Both the position numbers and the translations under genes were made by a program. Shown piece after piece: positions 27,599 through 36,521 of a stretch of DNA of 64,000 nt. The notes under the pieces were generated by a model that searched no databases, had not been told where the DNA came from, and saw only the letters and a list, made by a program, of their open reading frames with translations. Source of the DNA: Flavobacterium circumlabens (lineage in GTDB: Bacteria; Bacteroidota; Bacteroidia; Flavobacteriales; Flavobacteriaceae); contig NZ_SLWA01000012.1 in NCBI RefSeq assembly GCF_004345565.1, forward strand, positions 1-64,000. The letters run 5' to 3'. Every line of letters begins with the position of its first letter. Positions within the stretch are counted from its first letter, which is position 1.

Positions 27599-28795
27599 TT
27601 GATAGTGTCAGTACAACTAAAGCAACTCAAAACCGAATTATCAGCAGAGCTTGAAAACATTTTAGACTATTGGTCCAAAAACTCGATTGACATCCAAGAT
27701 GATGGATTCGTCGGACAAATCGACCATAACGAAAACGTAATTGGAAATGCTGAAAAAGGTGCTGTATTGAATGCCAGAATCCTCTGGTCGTTTTCTTCAG
27801 GCTATCAGGTTACTAAAAAGGAAGAACATAAAAAAATAGCACAAAGGGCTTTTGAATACTTGTCGAATCATTTTTACGATACCGAATTTGGTGGTCTATT
27901 CTGGAGTATCAATGCTGATAAAACGCCAAAGGATACTAAAAACCAAATTTATGCTTTAGCTTTTGCTATTTACGGATTATCAGAATATTATGTTATTTCT
28001 AAAGAAGAAAAAGCGTTAGAAATAGCCATCAATTTATATTTAGAAATTCAGAAGCACAGTTACGATCCGGAAAAAAAAGGATATTTTGAGGCTTTTACAA
28101 GAGATTGGCAGCCCATAGAAGATTTGCGTCTGAGCGACAAAGATGCCAACGAAAAGAAAACGATGAACACGCATTTACACATTGTAGAAGCCTATGCCAA
28201 TTTGTTCAAAGTATGGAAAGACAAAACGCTTCAAAACGATATTATTGAACTTTTACAAACCATAGAAAAACATTTCATCAATACCGAAACCGGGCATTTA
28301 CGTTTGTTTTTTGATGAAAACTGGATCGAAAAACCAGACGTTATCTCCTACGGTCACGATATCGAAGCAGCCTGGCTTTTATTGCAGTGTGCAGAGATTT
28401 CAGAAGATCAGTCGTTGATTGCCGCTTATAAAAAACATGCCGTTCAGATGGCAGAAGTGACCAAAGAAGGGCTGGATTCCGATGGCGGTTTATGGTACGA
28501 ATTTGATGCTGAAAAGAACCAATTAGTTGCCGAAAAACACTGGTGGGTTCAGGCCGAAGCCTTAATTGGATTTTATAACGCGTATCATCTTACCGGTGAT
28601 GAAAATTATGCAGACATTGTTTTCAAAAACTGGGATTTTATTAAAAACCACATTCTGGATGCTAAAAACGGAGAATGGTTTTGGGGCATTTACCGGGATT
28701 ATTCTTTAATAGAAAAGGATAAGGCTGGTTTCTGGAAATGTCCCTATCACAATAGCCGAGCCTGTTTAGAACTTATTCACAGAATAAAAACCTAA
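27599..28795 (+). CDS. Cellobiose 2-epimerase (mannobiose epimerase)
   Basis: A 398-residue (alpha/alpha)6-barrel enzyme of the AGE superfamily that interconverts the reducing-end glucose and mannose of beta-1,4 disaccharides; here it should turn mannobiose into mannosyl-glucose for GH130. Family marks: GGLFWSINAD, NTHLHIVEAYANL, ISYGHDIEAAWLL, EKHWWVQAEALIGF, and FWKCPYHNSRACLE with the catalytic His. No ATG exists near the start: the candidates are TTG 27599, immediately after the GH130 stop, or GTG 27605. The frame is the same as GH130, with only the TAA between them. Expression by termination-reinitiation is likely. Confidence 0.93.
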   Translation: MIVSVQLKQLKTELSAELENILDYWSKNSIDIQDDGFVGQIDHNENVIGNAEKGAVLNARILWSFSSGYQVTKKEEHKKIAQRAFEYLSNHFYDTEFGGLFWSINADKTPKDTKNQIYALAFAIYGLSEYYVISKEEKALEIAINLYLEIQKHSYDPEKKGYFEAFTRDWQPIEDLRLSDKDANEKKTMNTHLHIVEAYANLFKVWKDKTLQNDIIELLQTIEKHFINTETGHLRLFFDENWIEKPDVISYGHDIEAAWLLLQCAEISEDQSLIAAYKKHAVQMAEVTKEGLDSDGGLWYEFDAEKNQLVAEKHWWVQAEALIGFYNAYHLTGDENYADIVFKNWDFIKNHILDAKNGEWFWGIYRDYSLIEKDKAGFWKCPYHNSRACLELIHRIKT

Positions 28796-28812
28796 CCTAA
28801 CCAAACTAAACC

Positions 28813-30045
28813 ATGAAAACCACTTTTCTTAAAACCGCATTTATAAGTTTATCGATGCTGACAGTCATAAGCTGCTCTTCTGACAACGAAAACACCGGCG
28901 ACGAAGTCATCATAGATCCGCCAACGCAAAGCGATCCCTTAACGACCACAAACGTCAGCACTTATATGGTGGATGCAACTGCTACCAAAGAAACTGTGGC
29001 TTTATTTTATAATTTAAAAAAACTCGCAAAAACGAAAACAGCTATTGGTCAGCAAGATGCCTTTAACAGTTTTTACGGAGATGCAGGCGGGGATTCTGAT
29101 ATTAAAAAAAATACCGGTTTTGATCCTGCCGTTTTAGGTTCCGATTTTATGTTTATTACGGACAAAAACAACAACAATCAGCCGGATAACTGGTTTTTCC
29201 AACAGGAACAAAAAATCGTAAATGATACAAAAGCGGCTTATGCAAAAGGCATGATCAATACTTTTTGCTGGCACCTGAGAGAACCTAACAAAGAAGATTC
29301 TTTTTATGTTTCCGACATGACAACGGAACAAAAAACGACCGCCTTCAAAAGCATTTTGCCCGGCGGAGCAAATCACGAATGGTACAAGAAAAAACTCGAT
29401 AAAATAGCCAGCGTGGTTTCAAACCTGAAAGCGGCGAACGGCGAATTAATCCCGATAATCTTCAGGCCTTTTCATGAATTTGACGGAAGCTGGTTCTGGT
29501 GGGGGGCGAACTTCTGCACTCCGGAAGAATACAAAACTGCCTATAAGTTTACGGTGGATTATTTAAAAAACACAAAAGGGGTTCACAATATTCTCTACGC
29601 TTTTTCTCCGGACAACTCCTATACCACTGAAAGCAATTATCTAAGCCGCTATCCGGGCGATAAATATGTAGATATTTTAGGAATGGATAATTATGGCGAC
29701 TTCGACAATAAAGGACAAAGCGGAGCGAACACAGCCAATTCTAAACTAAAAATGATATCTGATTTAGCTAAAAATAAAGTCAAAATTGCTGCTTTGACCG
29801 AGACCGGTTATCGCGTTACGGAATCAATTGTTCCGGTTAAAGATTGGTTTTCTACTTACTTGTACAGCGCACTGACATCCAATAGTGTTGAAGTGAGTTA
29901 TGTGCTTTTTTGGAATAACAACAAAGACGGCTATTACGTTCCGAATGGTTCCGTTTCGAATGCGGGTGATTTCAATACTTTCACCAAAAAAACAAGAGCT
30001 GCATTGGTCAATTCTTTGCCTAAAATGTACGAGTTACCGAAATAA
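28813..30045 (+). CDS. GH26 beta-mannanase, surface lipoprotein
   Basis: A 410-residue GH26 enzyme: acid/base Glu222 in FRPFHEFDGSWFWWG, nucleophile Glu330 in AALTETGYR. The lipoprotein Cys is residue 21 (TVISC), followed by SSDNENTGDE. This acidic stretch right after the Cys resembles the lipoprotein export signals that bring Bacteroidota lipoproteins to the cell surface, so this copy probably makes the first cuts outside the cell, while the GH26 at 23812 works in the periplasm. The two share fold and motifs but are clearly diverged, so not a recent duplication. It lies 17 bases after the epimerase. Confidence 0.93.
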   Translation: MKTTFLKTAFISLSMLTVISCSSDNENTGDEVIIDPPTQSDPLTTTNVSTYMVDATATKETVALFYNLKKLAKTKTAIGQQDAFNSFYGDAGGDSDIKKNTGFDPAVLGSDFMFITDKNNNNQPDNWFFQQEQKIVNDTKAAYAKGMINTFCWHLREPNKEDSFYVSDMTTEQKTTAFKSILPGGANHEWYKKKLDKIASVVSNLKAANGELIPIIFRPFHEFDGSWFWWGANFCTPEEYKTAYKFTVDYLKNTKGVHNILYAFSPDNSYTTESNYLSRYPGDKYVDILGMDNYGDFDNKGQSGANTANSKLKMISDLAKNKVKIAALTETGYRVTESIVPVKDWFSTYLYSALTSNSVEVSYVLFWNNNKDGYYVPNGSVSNAGDFNTFTKKTRAALVNSLPKMYELPK

Positions 30046-30101
30046 ATAACTTTTACAGAAATGACAAAAACGAGTAGAAAAGCTCCTTAAAAAAATAAAT
30101 T

Positions 30102-31403
30102 ATGAAAAATAATTTCCTCAAAATACTGAGTTTCGTTTTAATTCTTTCGACACTAGCCTGCCAGGCGCAGGAAAGAATTACCTTTAAAGGAACTCAATTT
30201 TACATAGGCAATAAACCCTATTCCTACATTGGAACCAATTATTGGTACGGCAGTCTTTTGGCTTCTAAAAAAAACGGAGACCGAAAAAGACTGTTACGTG
30301 AACTTGATTTACTGAAGAAAGAAGGGATTGACAATCTGCGAATTTTAGTGGGTGCAGACGGCGGAAAATACGATTTCACCGTTCGTCCCGCTTTACAATA
30401 CGAGCAGGGAAAGTATGATGAAGATCTGCTTGATGGTCTGGATTTTCTGATTCATGAAATGAGCAAACGCAAGATGTATGCGGTTTTGTATTTGACTAAT
30501 AACTGGGAATGGTCGGGCGGAATGTCGCAGTATTTAGAATGGAATGGAAAAGGCCCGATTCCCGTTCCCAATATCGCTCCGAATACATGGCCACAATTTA
30601 TGTCGTACACGGAACAATTTCACAGTTGTGCGCCTTGCATGGAAAGCCTGAACAATCATGTAAAGTTTATCATTGGAAGAACAAATACATATTCTAAAAA
30701 GAAATATACCGAAGACAGCACGATTATGGCGTGGCAGGTTGGAAACGAACCGCGTACTTTTACACCCGAAAACGAAGCCAAATTTACAGTCTGGCTCAAT
30801 AATATTGTTGATTTAATTGATAGTTTAGATCAAAACCATTTGATTTCTACCGGTTCTGAGGGCTTAAACAGTTCGAATGACAGTATGGAAACTTTTGAAA
30901 GAACCCATCAAAATCCGCATATTGACTATCTGACCATGCACATCTGGCCAAAGAACTGGGGCTGGTTTAAAGCGGATAATGCCGAAAAAACGTTGCCAAC
31001 AACGCTTGAAAATGCCGGAATTTATATCGATAAACATGTAAAAGTGGCCAACGACCTGAAACGTCCCATTATTATTGAGGAATTTGGCCTGCCGAGGGAA
31101 AACGAAAATCTGTTAAGCAGTTCTTCTGTTGCCAACAGAGATGTTTTTTACAATTATATCTTTAGCCGTGTGGCCGAAAGTGTGGCAAATAACGGTCCGT
31201 TGCAGGCAGCCAACTTCTGGGGATTCGGCGGCGAAGGAAAAGCCGTTACCGCAGATGGAAAATGGAATCCCGGAAATCCTCTGACTACAGATCCTCCACA
31301 GGAACCACAAGGACTGAATTCCGTTTTTTCGACCGATCAATCAACTTTGGAGATTGTGAAAAAATATAATTTAGATTTTAAAAAAATCAAACCCCGTAAG
31401 TAA
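30102..31403 (+). CDS. GH5_7 endo-beta-1,4-mannanase
   Basis: A 433-residue secreted enzyme. Acid/base is Glu216 in MAWQVGNEPRTF and nucleophile Glu327 in IIIEEFGLPRE; NYWYGSLLA and the LTNNWEWSGG segment near 132-140 are typical of family 5 subfamily 7, the beta-mannanases. The signal ends STLACQAQ; the Cys may make it a lipoprotein, or signal peptidase I may cut after the Ala. It is the sixth gene of the plus-arm operon and hydrolyses internal mannosidic bonds. Confidence 0.93.
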   Translation: MKNNFLKILSFVLILSTLACQAQERITFKGTQFYIGNKPYSYIGTNYWYGSLLASKKNGDRKRLLRELDLLKKEGIDNLRILVGADGGKYDFTVRPALQYEQGKYDEDLLDGLDFLIHEMSKRKMYAVLYLTNNWEWSGGMSQYLEWNGKGPIPVPNIAPNTWPQFMSYTEQFHSCAPCMESLNNHVKFIIGRTNTYSKKKYTEDSTIMAWQVGNEPRTFTPENEAKFTVWLNNIVDLIDSLDQNHLISTGSEGLNSSNDSMETFERTHQNPHIDYLTMHIWPKNWGWFKADNAEKTLPTTLENAGIYIDKHVKVANDLKRPIIIEEFGLPRENENLLSSSSVANRDVFYNYIFSRVAESVANNGPLQAANFWGFGGEGKAVTADGKWNPGNPLTTDPPQEPQGLNSVFSTDQSTLEIVKKYNLDFKKIKPRK

Positions 31404-31430
31404 GATAAGACATTATAGATGAAACTTTTT

Positions 31431-31460
31431 AAATGAACTTATAGCACTTATATGGTAAAA
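31431..31460. repeat. Partial copy of the 62996-63120 interspersed element
   Basis: Bases 31431-31460 match 63091-63120 at about 26 of 30 positions (shared ATGAACTTA and ACTTATATGGTAAAA). It lies between the GH5_7 and GH97 genes, and an ATG within it (31452) is in frame with GH97. Confidence 0.65.
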
Positions 31461-31469
31461 AAATCCAGC

Positions 31470-33458
31470 ATGAAAAAATTATCTATTATACTTCTTGTCC
31501 TGATTGTAAATCTTTCTTTTTCACAGAAAAAGCAGGAATTTACATTGAAATCTCCCAACGGAAAAATTGAAGTCAGAATTCTGGTGAACGACAAAATTAC
31601 CTGGACGATTTTACATGAAAAAGATATTATCCTGTCTCCTTCGGCAATGTCAATGACTTTGGGTGAAAATCAGGTTTTAGGAAAAGAGGCGGTAGTTTTA
31701 AATTCAAAGACAGCAACGGTTAATACTTCATTTGAATCTCAGTTTTACAAAAAGAAATCGGTAAAAAACAATTACAATCAACTGATTTTAAACTTCAAAA
31801 ATGATTTCAGTATTGAATATCGCGCTTTTGATGATGGCGTTGCCTATCGTTTTAATACAAAAAAGAAAAAAGATATCACTGTAAAATCGGAAGAAGTGGT
31901 TTTGAATTTCGATCAGGATTACAATACCTTAATGCCGTATGTCCGCGATTTAAGAAACCCAAAAGATCCTTATATTTCCTCTTTTGAAGCCCATTACGAA
32001 AACAAAAAAATCAGCGGATTTGCAAAAGATACGCTGGCATTTTTACCCTTTTTAGTCGACTATAAAAATCATAAAAAAGCAGTATTTCTGGAAGCCAATC
32101 TGGAAGATTATCCAGGGTTGTTTGTAACCAATAACCCGTCGAAATCCGGCTTTGAAAGTCGTTTTTCCAACTATCCTTTACAGGAAAAAAATGGCGGATT
32201 CAACAACATTAACCGATTGATTACCGAAAGAGCCGATTATTTGGTTCAGACAAAAGGAACCCGGAATTTCCCTTGGAGAATTGTTGTGATTTCAGAAAAT
32301 GACAGCGCTTTAGCCAATAATGATATGGTTCAGAAATTATCGGAACCGACCCAAATAAAAGACCTCAGCTGGATAAAACCCGGAAAAGTAGCCTGGGATT
32401 GGTGGAACGACTGGAACATTTATAATATTGATTTTAAAGCCGGAATTAATACGGAAACGTATAAATACTATATTGACTTTGCCTCCAAAAACAAAGTGGA
32501 ATATGTGGTTCTGGATGAAGGCTGGAGCCTCGAAGAAAACATTATGCAACACAACCCAAATGTTGATCTGGAAGCCTTAATCGCTTACGGGAAAGAACGA
32601 AATGTGGGAATTATTTTGTGGAGTTCGTGGATGGCTTTAACCAAAAACACAGACGGAATCCTTAAGAATTATGCCGATTTAGGAATTAAAGGATTTAAGG
32701 TTGATTTCCTGGATCGTGACGATGCCAAAATGGTGCATTCTGTTTACGATATTGCTCAGAAAGCAGCCGATCATCAATTGCTTTTGGATTTTCACGGGAT
32801 GTATAAACCAACCGGAATTCAGCGTACTTTTCCCAATATCCTCAATTTTGAAGGTGTGAAAGGTTTAGAAAACAACAAATGGACACCCAATGATGATGTG
32901 CCAACTTATGATTGTACGATTCCGTTTATCCGAATGATGGCCGGCCCGATGGATTATACGCCCGGTGCCATGCGAAATGCTACCAAAAGCGAATTCAAAT
33001 CCAGTCATTCCAACCCAATGAGTCAGGGAACCAGATGTCATCAATTGGCGTTGTACACTATTTTTGAAGCGCCTTTGCAAATGATGGCCGATAGCCCCAC
33101 GGCCTACATGAAGGAACAGGAAAGCACCAATTTCATAGCCAAAACACCCACCACTTTTGACGAAACCGCAGCTTTAGACGGAGAAGTTGGAAAGTTTGTA
33201 GCCATAACGAGAAGAAAAAATACAACCTGGTATTTAGGTGCCATTACCAACTGGGATTCCAGAGACATTACCATTGACTTTTCTTTCCTTGAAAAAGGCA
33301 AAAAATTCGAAGCTGAAATTTTCTCCGATGGCTTAAATGCTGATAAAGCAGCAACAGATTACAAAAGAGAAATCATAACGGTAGATGCTGACACAAAACT
33401 AAAATTTCATTTAGCAAACGGTGGCGGACTGGCTGCTGTTATTCAGTTAAAAAATTAA
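31470..33458 (+). CDS. GH97 glycoside hydrolase (probable alpha-galactosidase)
   Basis: A 662-residue secreted enzyme with the three-part GH97 layout: N-terminal beta-sandwich (residues 20-270, TLKSPNGKIEVRI), a TIM barrel (KVAWDWWNDWNI, YVVLDEGWS), and a small C-terminal sandwich. The barrel strand GFKVDFLDRDD places Asp at about 412, and NFEGVKGLE follows near 462. From memory, retaining alpha-galactosidases of the family carry an Asp nucleophile about there, whereas SusB-type alpha-glucosidases do not. A galactosidase also fits galactomannan. I start at ATG 31470 because the earlier in-frame ATG (31452) lies inside an interspersed repeat and would lengthen the signal peptide. Confidence 0.88.
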   Translation: MKKLSIILLVLIVNLSFSQKKQEFTLKSPNGKIEVRILVNDKITWTILHEKDIILSPSAMSMTLGENQVLGKEAVVLNSKTATVNTSFESQFYKKKSVKNNYNQLILNFKNDFSIEYRAFDDGVAYRFNTKKKKDITVKSEEVVLNFDQDYNTLMPYVRDLRNPKDPYISSFEAHYENKKISGFAKDTLAFLPFLVDYKNHKKAVFLEANLEDYPGLFVTNNPSKSGFESRFSNYPLQEKNGGFNNINRLITERADYLVQTKGTRNFPWRIVVISENDSALANNDMVQKLSEPTQIKDLSWIKPGKVAWDWWNDWNIYNIDFKAGINTETYKYYIDFASKNKVEYVVLDEGWSLEENIMQHNPNVDLEALIAYGKERNVGIILWSSWMALTKNTDGILKNYADLGIKGFKVDFLDRDDAKMVHSVYDIAQKAADHQLLLDFHGMYKPTGIQRTFPNILNFEGVKGLENNKWTPNDDVPTYDCTIPFIRMMAGPMDYTPGAMRNATKSEFKSSHSNPMSQGTRCHQLALYTIFEAPLQMMADSPTAYMKEQESTNFIAKTPTTFDETAALDGEVGKFVAITRRKNTTWYLGAITNWDSRDITIDFSFLEKGKKFEAEIFSDGLNADKAATDYKREIITVDADTKLKFHLANGGGLAAVIQLKN

Positions 33459-33461
33459 AAA

Positions 33462-33507
33462 ACAAACGTACCGCGCAGAAATACATTGTTCTAGGCGGTA
33501 CATTTGT
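33462..33507. terminator. Inverted repeat between convergent GH97 and oxidoreductase genes
   Basis: GTACCGC (33468-33474) and GCGGTAC (33495-33501) form a stem, extended imperfectly by ACAAA/TTTGT outside. There is no T run, so termination is only possible, not shown; position between convergent genes supports it. Confidence 0.4.
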
Positions 33508-33533
33508 ACCTATTTACATTAAAAACTACACTT

Positions 33534-34502
33534 TTAAATTGTAATTACCAGTCTTTTCCCGTCAGGAACAGTCATATCCCAGGCTTTTTCTATGTCTTCT
33601 ATGGCAATAGAAACCGTTTCAATAACTAACTTTTCAGATAGTACTAATTCGAACATTTCAGGTAAGATCTCTGTTATTAACTGCATCATTTCCTTTTTTG
33701 TCCAGCTTCCAAAACCCGAACCCGACAATTGAAGATCGACACTTCTTAAAATTTCCGACGATAACTGAATTGTATCTCCGGACAGAGAACCGACTGAAAC
33801 AAATCTGGTTTTAGGAGTAAATGAACCATCCCCTTTTAAAGATTTCAGAATCAATTCCGCTGAAGGTCCCCATAAATAATCGATTATGATATCGATTGGT
33901 GTATTACTGTGAATCTTTTTTATCTGCGCGATAAATTCTTCTTCCGGCTGCGTCAGTACAACATATTCATCTGCACCTAAATTTAACAATGTTTTTAATG
34001 TTTCTTCCTTTCTTCCGGTTACAATTATTTTTTCTGCACCGTAATGTCTGGCCAGCTGAATGGCTATTTTTCCTGTCACTCCTGTGGCTCCGTTGATTAA
34101 AACCGTTTCTCCTTTTTGAATATCTGCTCTGAATCGCAACGCCATGGCAGAACCTGCAACTGCATTCGGTAATGCCGCTGCTGTGCAATCGTCAAGACCT
34201 TCCGGAACTTTTACCATTTTATTTTTATCTATAATGGCTTTTTCAGCAATCATTCCGGTCACACCTAAGGCATAAACTCTGGTCCCGTCTTCAAGCAGAC
34301 CGACACCATCTCCTCCTGCCACTTTTGCTGTCTCTTTTTCGTCTGCTGAGTAATGTTTCCCGCTTGCTATATTTTTGTCTAAATTTTTAACTGCGGCGGC
34401 TTTAACAGCGATTAAAACCTGGTTTTCATTTTCGACAATTGGATCCGGAAAATCAGTGTATTGTGGCAATTCTCCTTTTTTATAAACTACTGCTGCTTTC
34501 AT
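33534..34502 (-). CDS. Medium-chain zinc-less alcohol dehydrogenase/quinone oxidoreductase
   Basis: A 322-residue MDR-superfamily protein. It has an N-terminal GroES-like domain (AAVVYKKGELPQYTDFPDP) and a Rossmann domain with the NADP-binding pattern NGATGVTGKIAIQLARHYGA near 135-160. The Cys/His ligands of catalytic zinc and the structural-zinc Cys cluster are not seen, so it belongs with the quinone oxidoreductase-like, zinc-independent members. It is the last of three same-strand genes (aldo/keto reductase, Crp-type regulator, this one), 98 bases after the regulator. The substrate is unknown. Confidence 0.88.
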   Translation of the reverse strand: MKAAVVYKKGELPQYTDFPDPIVENENQVLIAVKAAAVKNLDKNIASGKHYSADEKETAKVAGGDGVGLLEDGTRVYALGVTGMIAEKAIIDKNKMVKVPEGLDDCTAAALPNAVAGSAMALRFRADIQKGETVLINGATGVTGKIAIQLARHYGAEKIIVTGRKEETLKTLLNLGADEYVVLTQPEEEFIAQIKKIHSNTPIDIIIDYLWGPSAELILKSLKGDGSFTPKTRFVSVGSLSGDTIQLSSEILRSVDLQLSGSGFGSWTKKEMMQLITEILPEMFELVLSEKLVIETVSIAIEDIEKAWDMTVPDGKRLVITI

Positions 34503-34600
34503 GTTTTTAAACTTTTAAGTGTTATTTAAATTTTATGAAGCAAAATTAGCCCGCAGTAAAAGGTTCGACGATAACATTTGTTATCAAATGCAGATTGGGG

Positions 34601-35170
34601 TTATTTCAGCATTTTATTTTTTATCCTGCTTAGATGAACGGAAGTTATTCCGAGATAAGAAGCGATATAATGCTGGGGAATACGTTGAATTAGCTGTGGC
34701 TTTTCTTTTAAAATATTTTGGTAGCGCTGTTCCGGCGAATCCTTTATAAAAGAAACGAAGTGTTTCATATAATCGAAGGTACGCTCAAAAAGAATGTCTA
34801 TAAATTTCTCTCGTATTTCCGGAATCTCAATTAATTCGGTAAGAATGCTGTCCATATCTTTTTTATCCACATACCATAAAACACTGGGTTCGATAGTTTC
34901 GATGGTCACAGGACTTGGGATTTTCTTTCTAAAACTTTCAATGGAAGCCACCATTCCGCCTTCTAAAAAAAATTGCAGGGTGAGGTCTTTTCCGTCTCTG
35001 TTAAACCAACATCTCACACAGCCTTTTTCAATAAAAAATATTCGTTCTGAAATTTCGCCTTCGTTTAAAAGAACGGTTTTGGAAGGAACCTCCAATTTGT
35101 TGAAACAATTGATGTAACGCTCCCATTTCTGGTCTTCTATCGGAAACTTATTTTTAAGATGTTCAAACAT
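34601..35170 (-). CDS. Crp/Fnr-family transcriptional regulator
   Basis: A 189-residue protein with a cyclic-nucleotide-binding-like beta-roll (VLLNEGEISERIFFIEKGCVRCWF near 30-55) and a C-terminal helix-turn-helix (RIPQHYIASYLGITSVHLSRIKNKM). No conserved cAMP phosphate-binding motif or Fe-S Cys cluster of Fnr is evident. I start at MFEHLKNKF (35170); the longer frame to 35212 would overlap the upstream aldo/keto reductase gene. This sits in the common Bacteroidota group of small Crp-like regulators next to redox genes, which it may control. Confidence 0.88.
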   Translation of the reverse strand: MFEHLKNKFPIEDQKWERYINCFNKLEVPSKTVLLNEGEISERIFFIEKGCVRCWFNRDGKDLTLQFFLEGGMVASIESFRKKIPSPVTIETIEPSVLWYVDKKDMDSILTELIEIPEIREKFIDILFERTFDYMKHFVSFIKDSPEQRYQNILKEKPQLIQRIPQHYIASYLGITSVHLSRIKNKMLK

Positions 35171-35186
35171 GGGAGCGTTGGTAAAA

Positions 35187-36143
35187 TTATTGCAGAATGC
35201 TTTCGATTGCATTTATTTCGTCTGCAGAAAAGTCAGGATTTTGCAGGCAATCAATATTATTATTCAATTGTCGAACAGAGCTCGCACCAATCAAAACAGA
35301 AGTAATTCGCTTGTCTTTCTGCAACCAGGCCAGCGCCATTTGGGCCAATGACTGATTTCTGTTCTGCGCAATTTCATTTAACTGCACTAATTTCTGAATG
35401 CGTTCGGGTGTAACCTCATCTTCTTTTAAATGTCCGTTTGGATTATGCGCTCTGGAATTTTCCGGAATTCCGTTTAAATATTTATCCGTTAAAAGACCCT
35501 GTGCCAAAGGGGAAAACGCGATACAGCCTACTCCTTTTTCTTCTAAAACATCCAGCAGACCATTTTCTACCCAACGCTCTAACATTGAATATTTGGCCTG
35601 GTGAATCAAACAAGGCGTTCCCAGTTGTTTTAAAACATCAACGGCAACTCTGGTTTCTTCTGCTGAATAATTACTGATTCCAACATACAATGCTTTTCCG
35701 GATCTTACAGTGTGATCCAAAGCCATCATTGTTTCTTCAATTGGCGTTTCGGGATCAGGACGATGTGAATAAAAAATATCTACATAGTCCACATTCATGC
35801 GTTTTAAACTCTGGTCTAAGCTTGACAATAAATATTTGCGGGAACCCCAGTCTCCATAAGGTCCGTCCCACATGGTGTAGCCGGCTTTAGTTGAAATTAC
35901 GATTTCATCGCGCAGGTTTCCCTGAAAATTATGCCATAAAATTTTACCGAAATTCTCCTCGGCAGAACCCGGAACCGGTCCGTAATTATTCGCTAAATCA
36001 AAATGCGTTATTCCCTTATCAAAGGCTTCTTTAGCGATACTTTCAGCATTTTCGAAATTATCTACTGATCCGAAGTTATGCCATAATCCTAAAGAAATTT
36101 CAGGTAATAATAACCCGCTTTTTCCACATCTGTTGTATTTCAT
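35187..36143 (-). CDS. Aldo/keto reductase (YghZ/Kv-beta-like)
   Basis: A 318-residue NADPH-dependent aldo/keto reductase. The catalytic tetrad is visible: Asp and Tyr in FDLANNYGP (about 48-56), Lys in ISTKAGY, and His in YSHRPDP. The opening MKYNRCGKSGLLLPEISLGLWHNFG and the ending IGASSVRQLNNNI are typical of the L-glyceraldehyde-3-phosphate reductase (YghZ) and Kv-beta group. It starts a three-gene run on the minus strand, with 16 bases before the Crp-type gene. Its role next to the mannan locus may be detoxification of sugar-derived aldehydes; that is a guess. Confidence 0.92.
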   Translation of the reverse strand: MKYNRCGKSGLLLPEISLGLWHNFGSVDNFENAESIAKEAFDKGITHFDLANNYGPVPGSAEENFGKILWHNFQGNLRDEIVISTKAGYTMWDGPYGDWGSRKYLLSSLDQSLKRMNVDYVDIFYSHRPDPETPIEETMMALDHTVRSGKALYVGISNYSAEETRVAVDVLKQLGTPCLIHQAKYSMLERWVENGLLDVLEEKGVGCIAFSPLAQGLLTDKYLNGIPENSRAHNPNGHLKEDEVTPERIQKLVQLNEIAQNRNQSLAQMALAWLQKDKRITSVLIGASSVRQLNNNIDCLQNPDFSADEINAIESILQ

Positions 36144-36190
36144 TTTTTTGGTTTAATGGTTTGAAATTTTTAGGTTTTAAAAATACAAAA

Positions 36191-36456
36191 AACTCTCGCA
36201 GATTTTACAGATCATGGAGATCAAAAAAAATCTGCCGAATCTGCAAAATCTGCGAGAAGAATATTTTCTTCTTTTAAAAAAACAAACCAGACAGGTTTTT
36301 AAAACCTGTAGGGTTTACGTTCTCGGTTCAATCAGATATTTTTTTTCATTATTGTAAAAAACGAGCTTCAAAACTCTCGCAGATTTTGCAGATCACGGAG
36401 ATCAAAAAAAATCTGCCGAATCTGCAAAATCTGCGAGAAGAATATTTTCTTCTTTA
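36191..36456. repeat. Two direct copies of an 85-bp dyad element
   Basis: Bases 36191-36275 recur at 36372-36456 with only a few differences (for example TTTTACAG versus TTTTGCAG). Within each copy, CTCGCAGATTTTGCAGAT near the left and ATCTGCAAAATCTGCGAG near the right are inverted repeats about 26 bases apart, so each copy can fold into one long hairpin. Between and after the copies lie two ACAGGTTTT-type palindromes (36284-36316, 36469-36501). The whole gene-free space 36144-36521 is thus repeat material. Confidence 0.85.
36284..36316. repeat. ACAGGTTTT/AAAACCTGT palindrome, copy 2
   Basis: Imperfect inverted repeat with AAACC at the left end and GGTTT at the right; same family as 259-290 and 36469-36501. 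It lies between the two 85-bp dyad copies. Confidence 0.75.
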
Positions 36457-36468
36457 ACGTAAAATAAT

Positions 36469-36501
36469 AAACCCTACAGGTTTTAAAAACCTGTAGGGTT
36501 T
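36469..36501. repeat. ACAGGTTTT/AAAACCTGT palindrome, copy 3
   Basis: Near-perfect inverted repeat, AAACCCTACAGGTTTT against AAAACCTGTAGGGTTT with one central base. It lies 21 bases past the bglX stop codon and may act as its terminator, although the T run is weak. Confidence 0.75.
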
Positions 36502-36521
36502 AAATATCGCAAAATTGTTTT

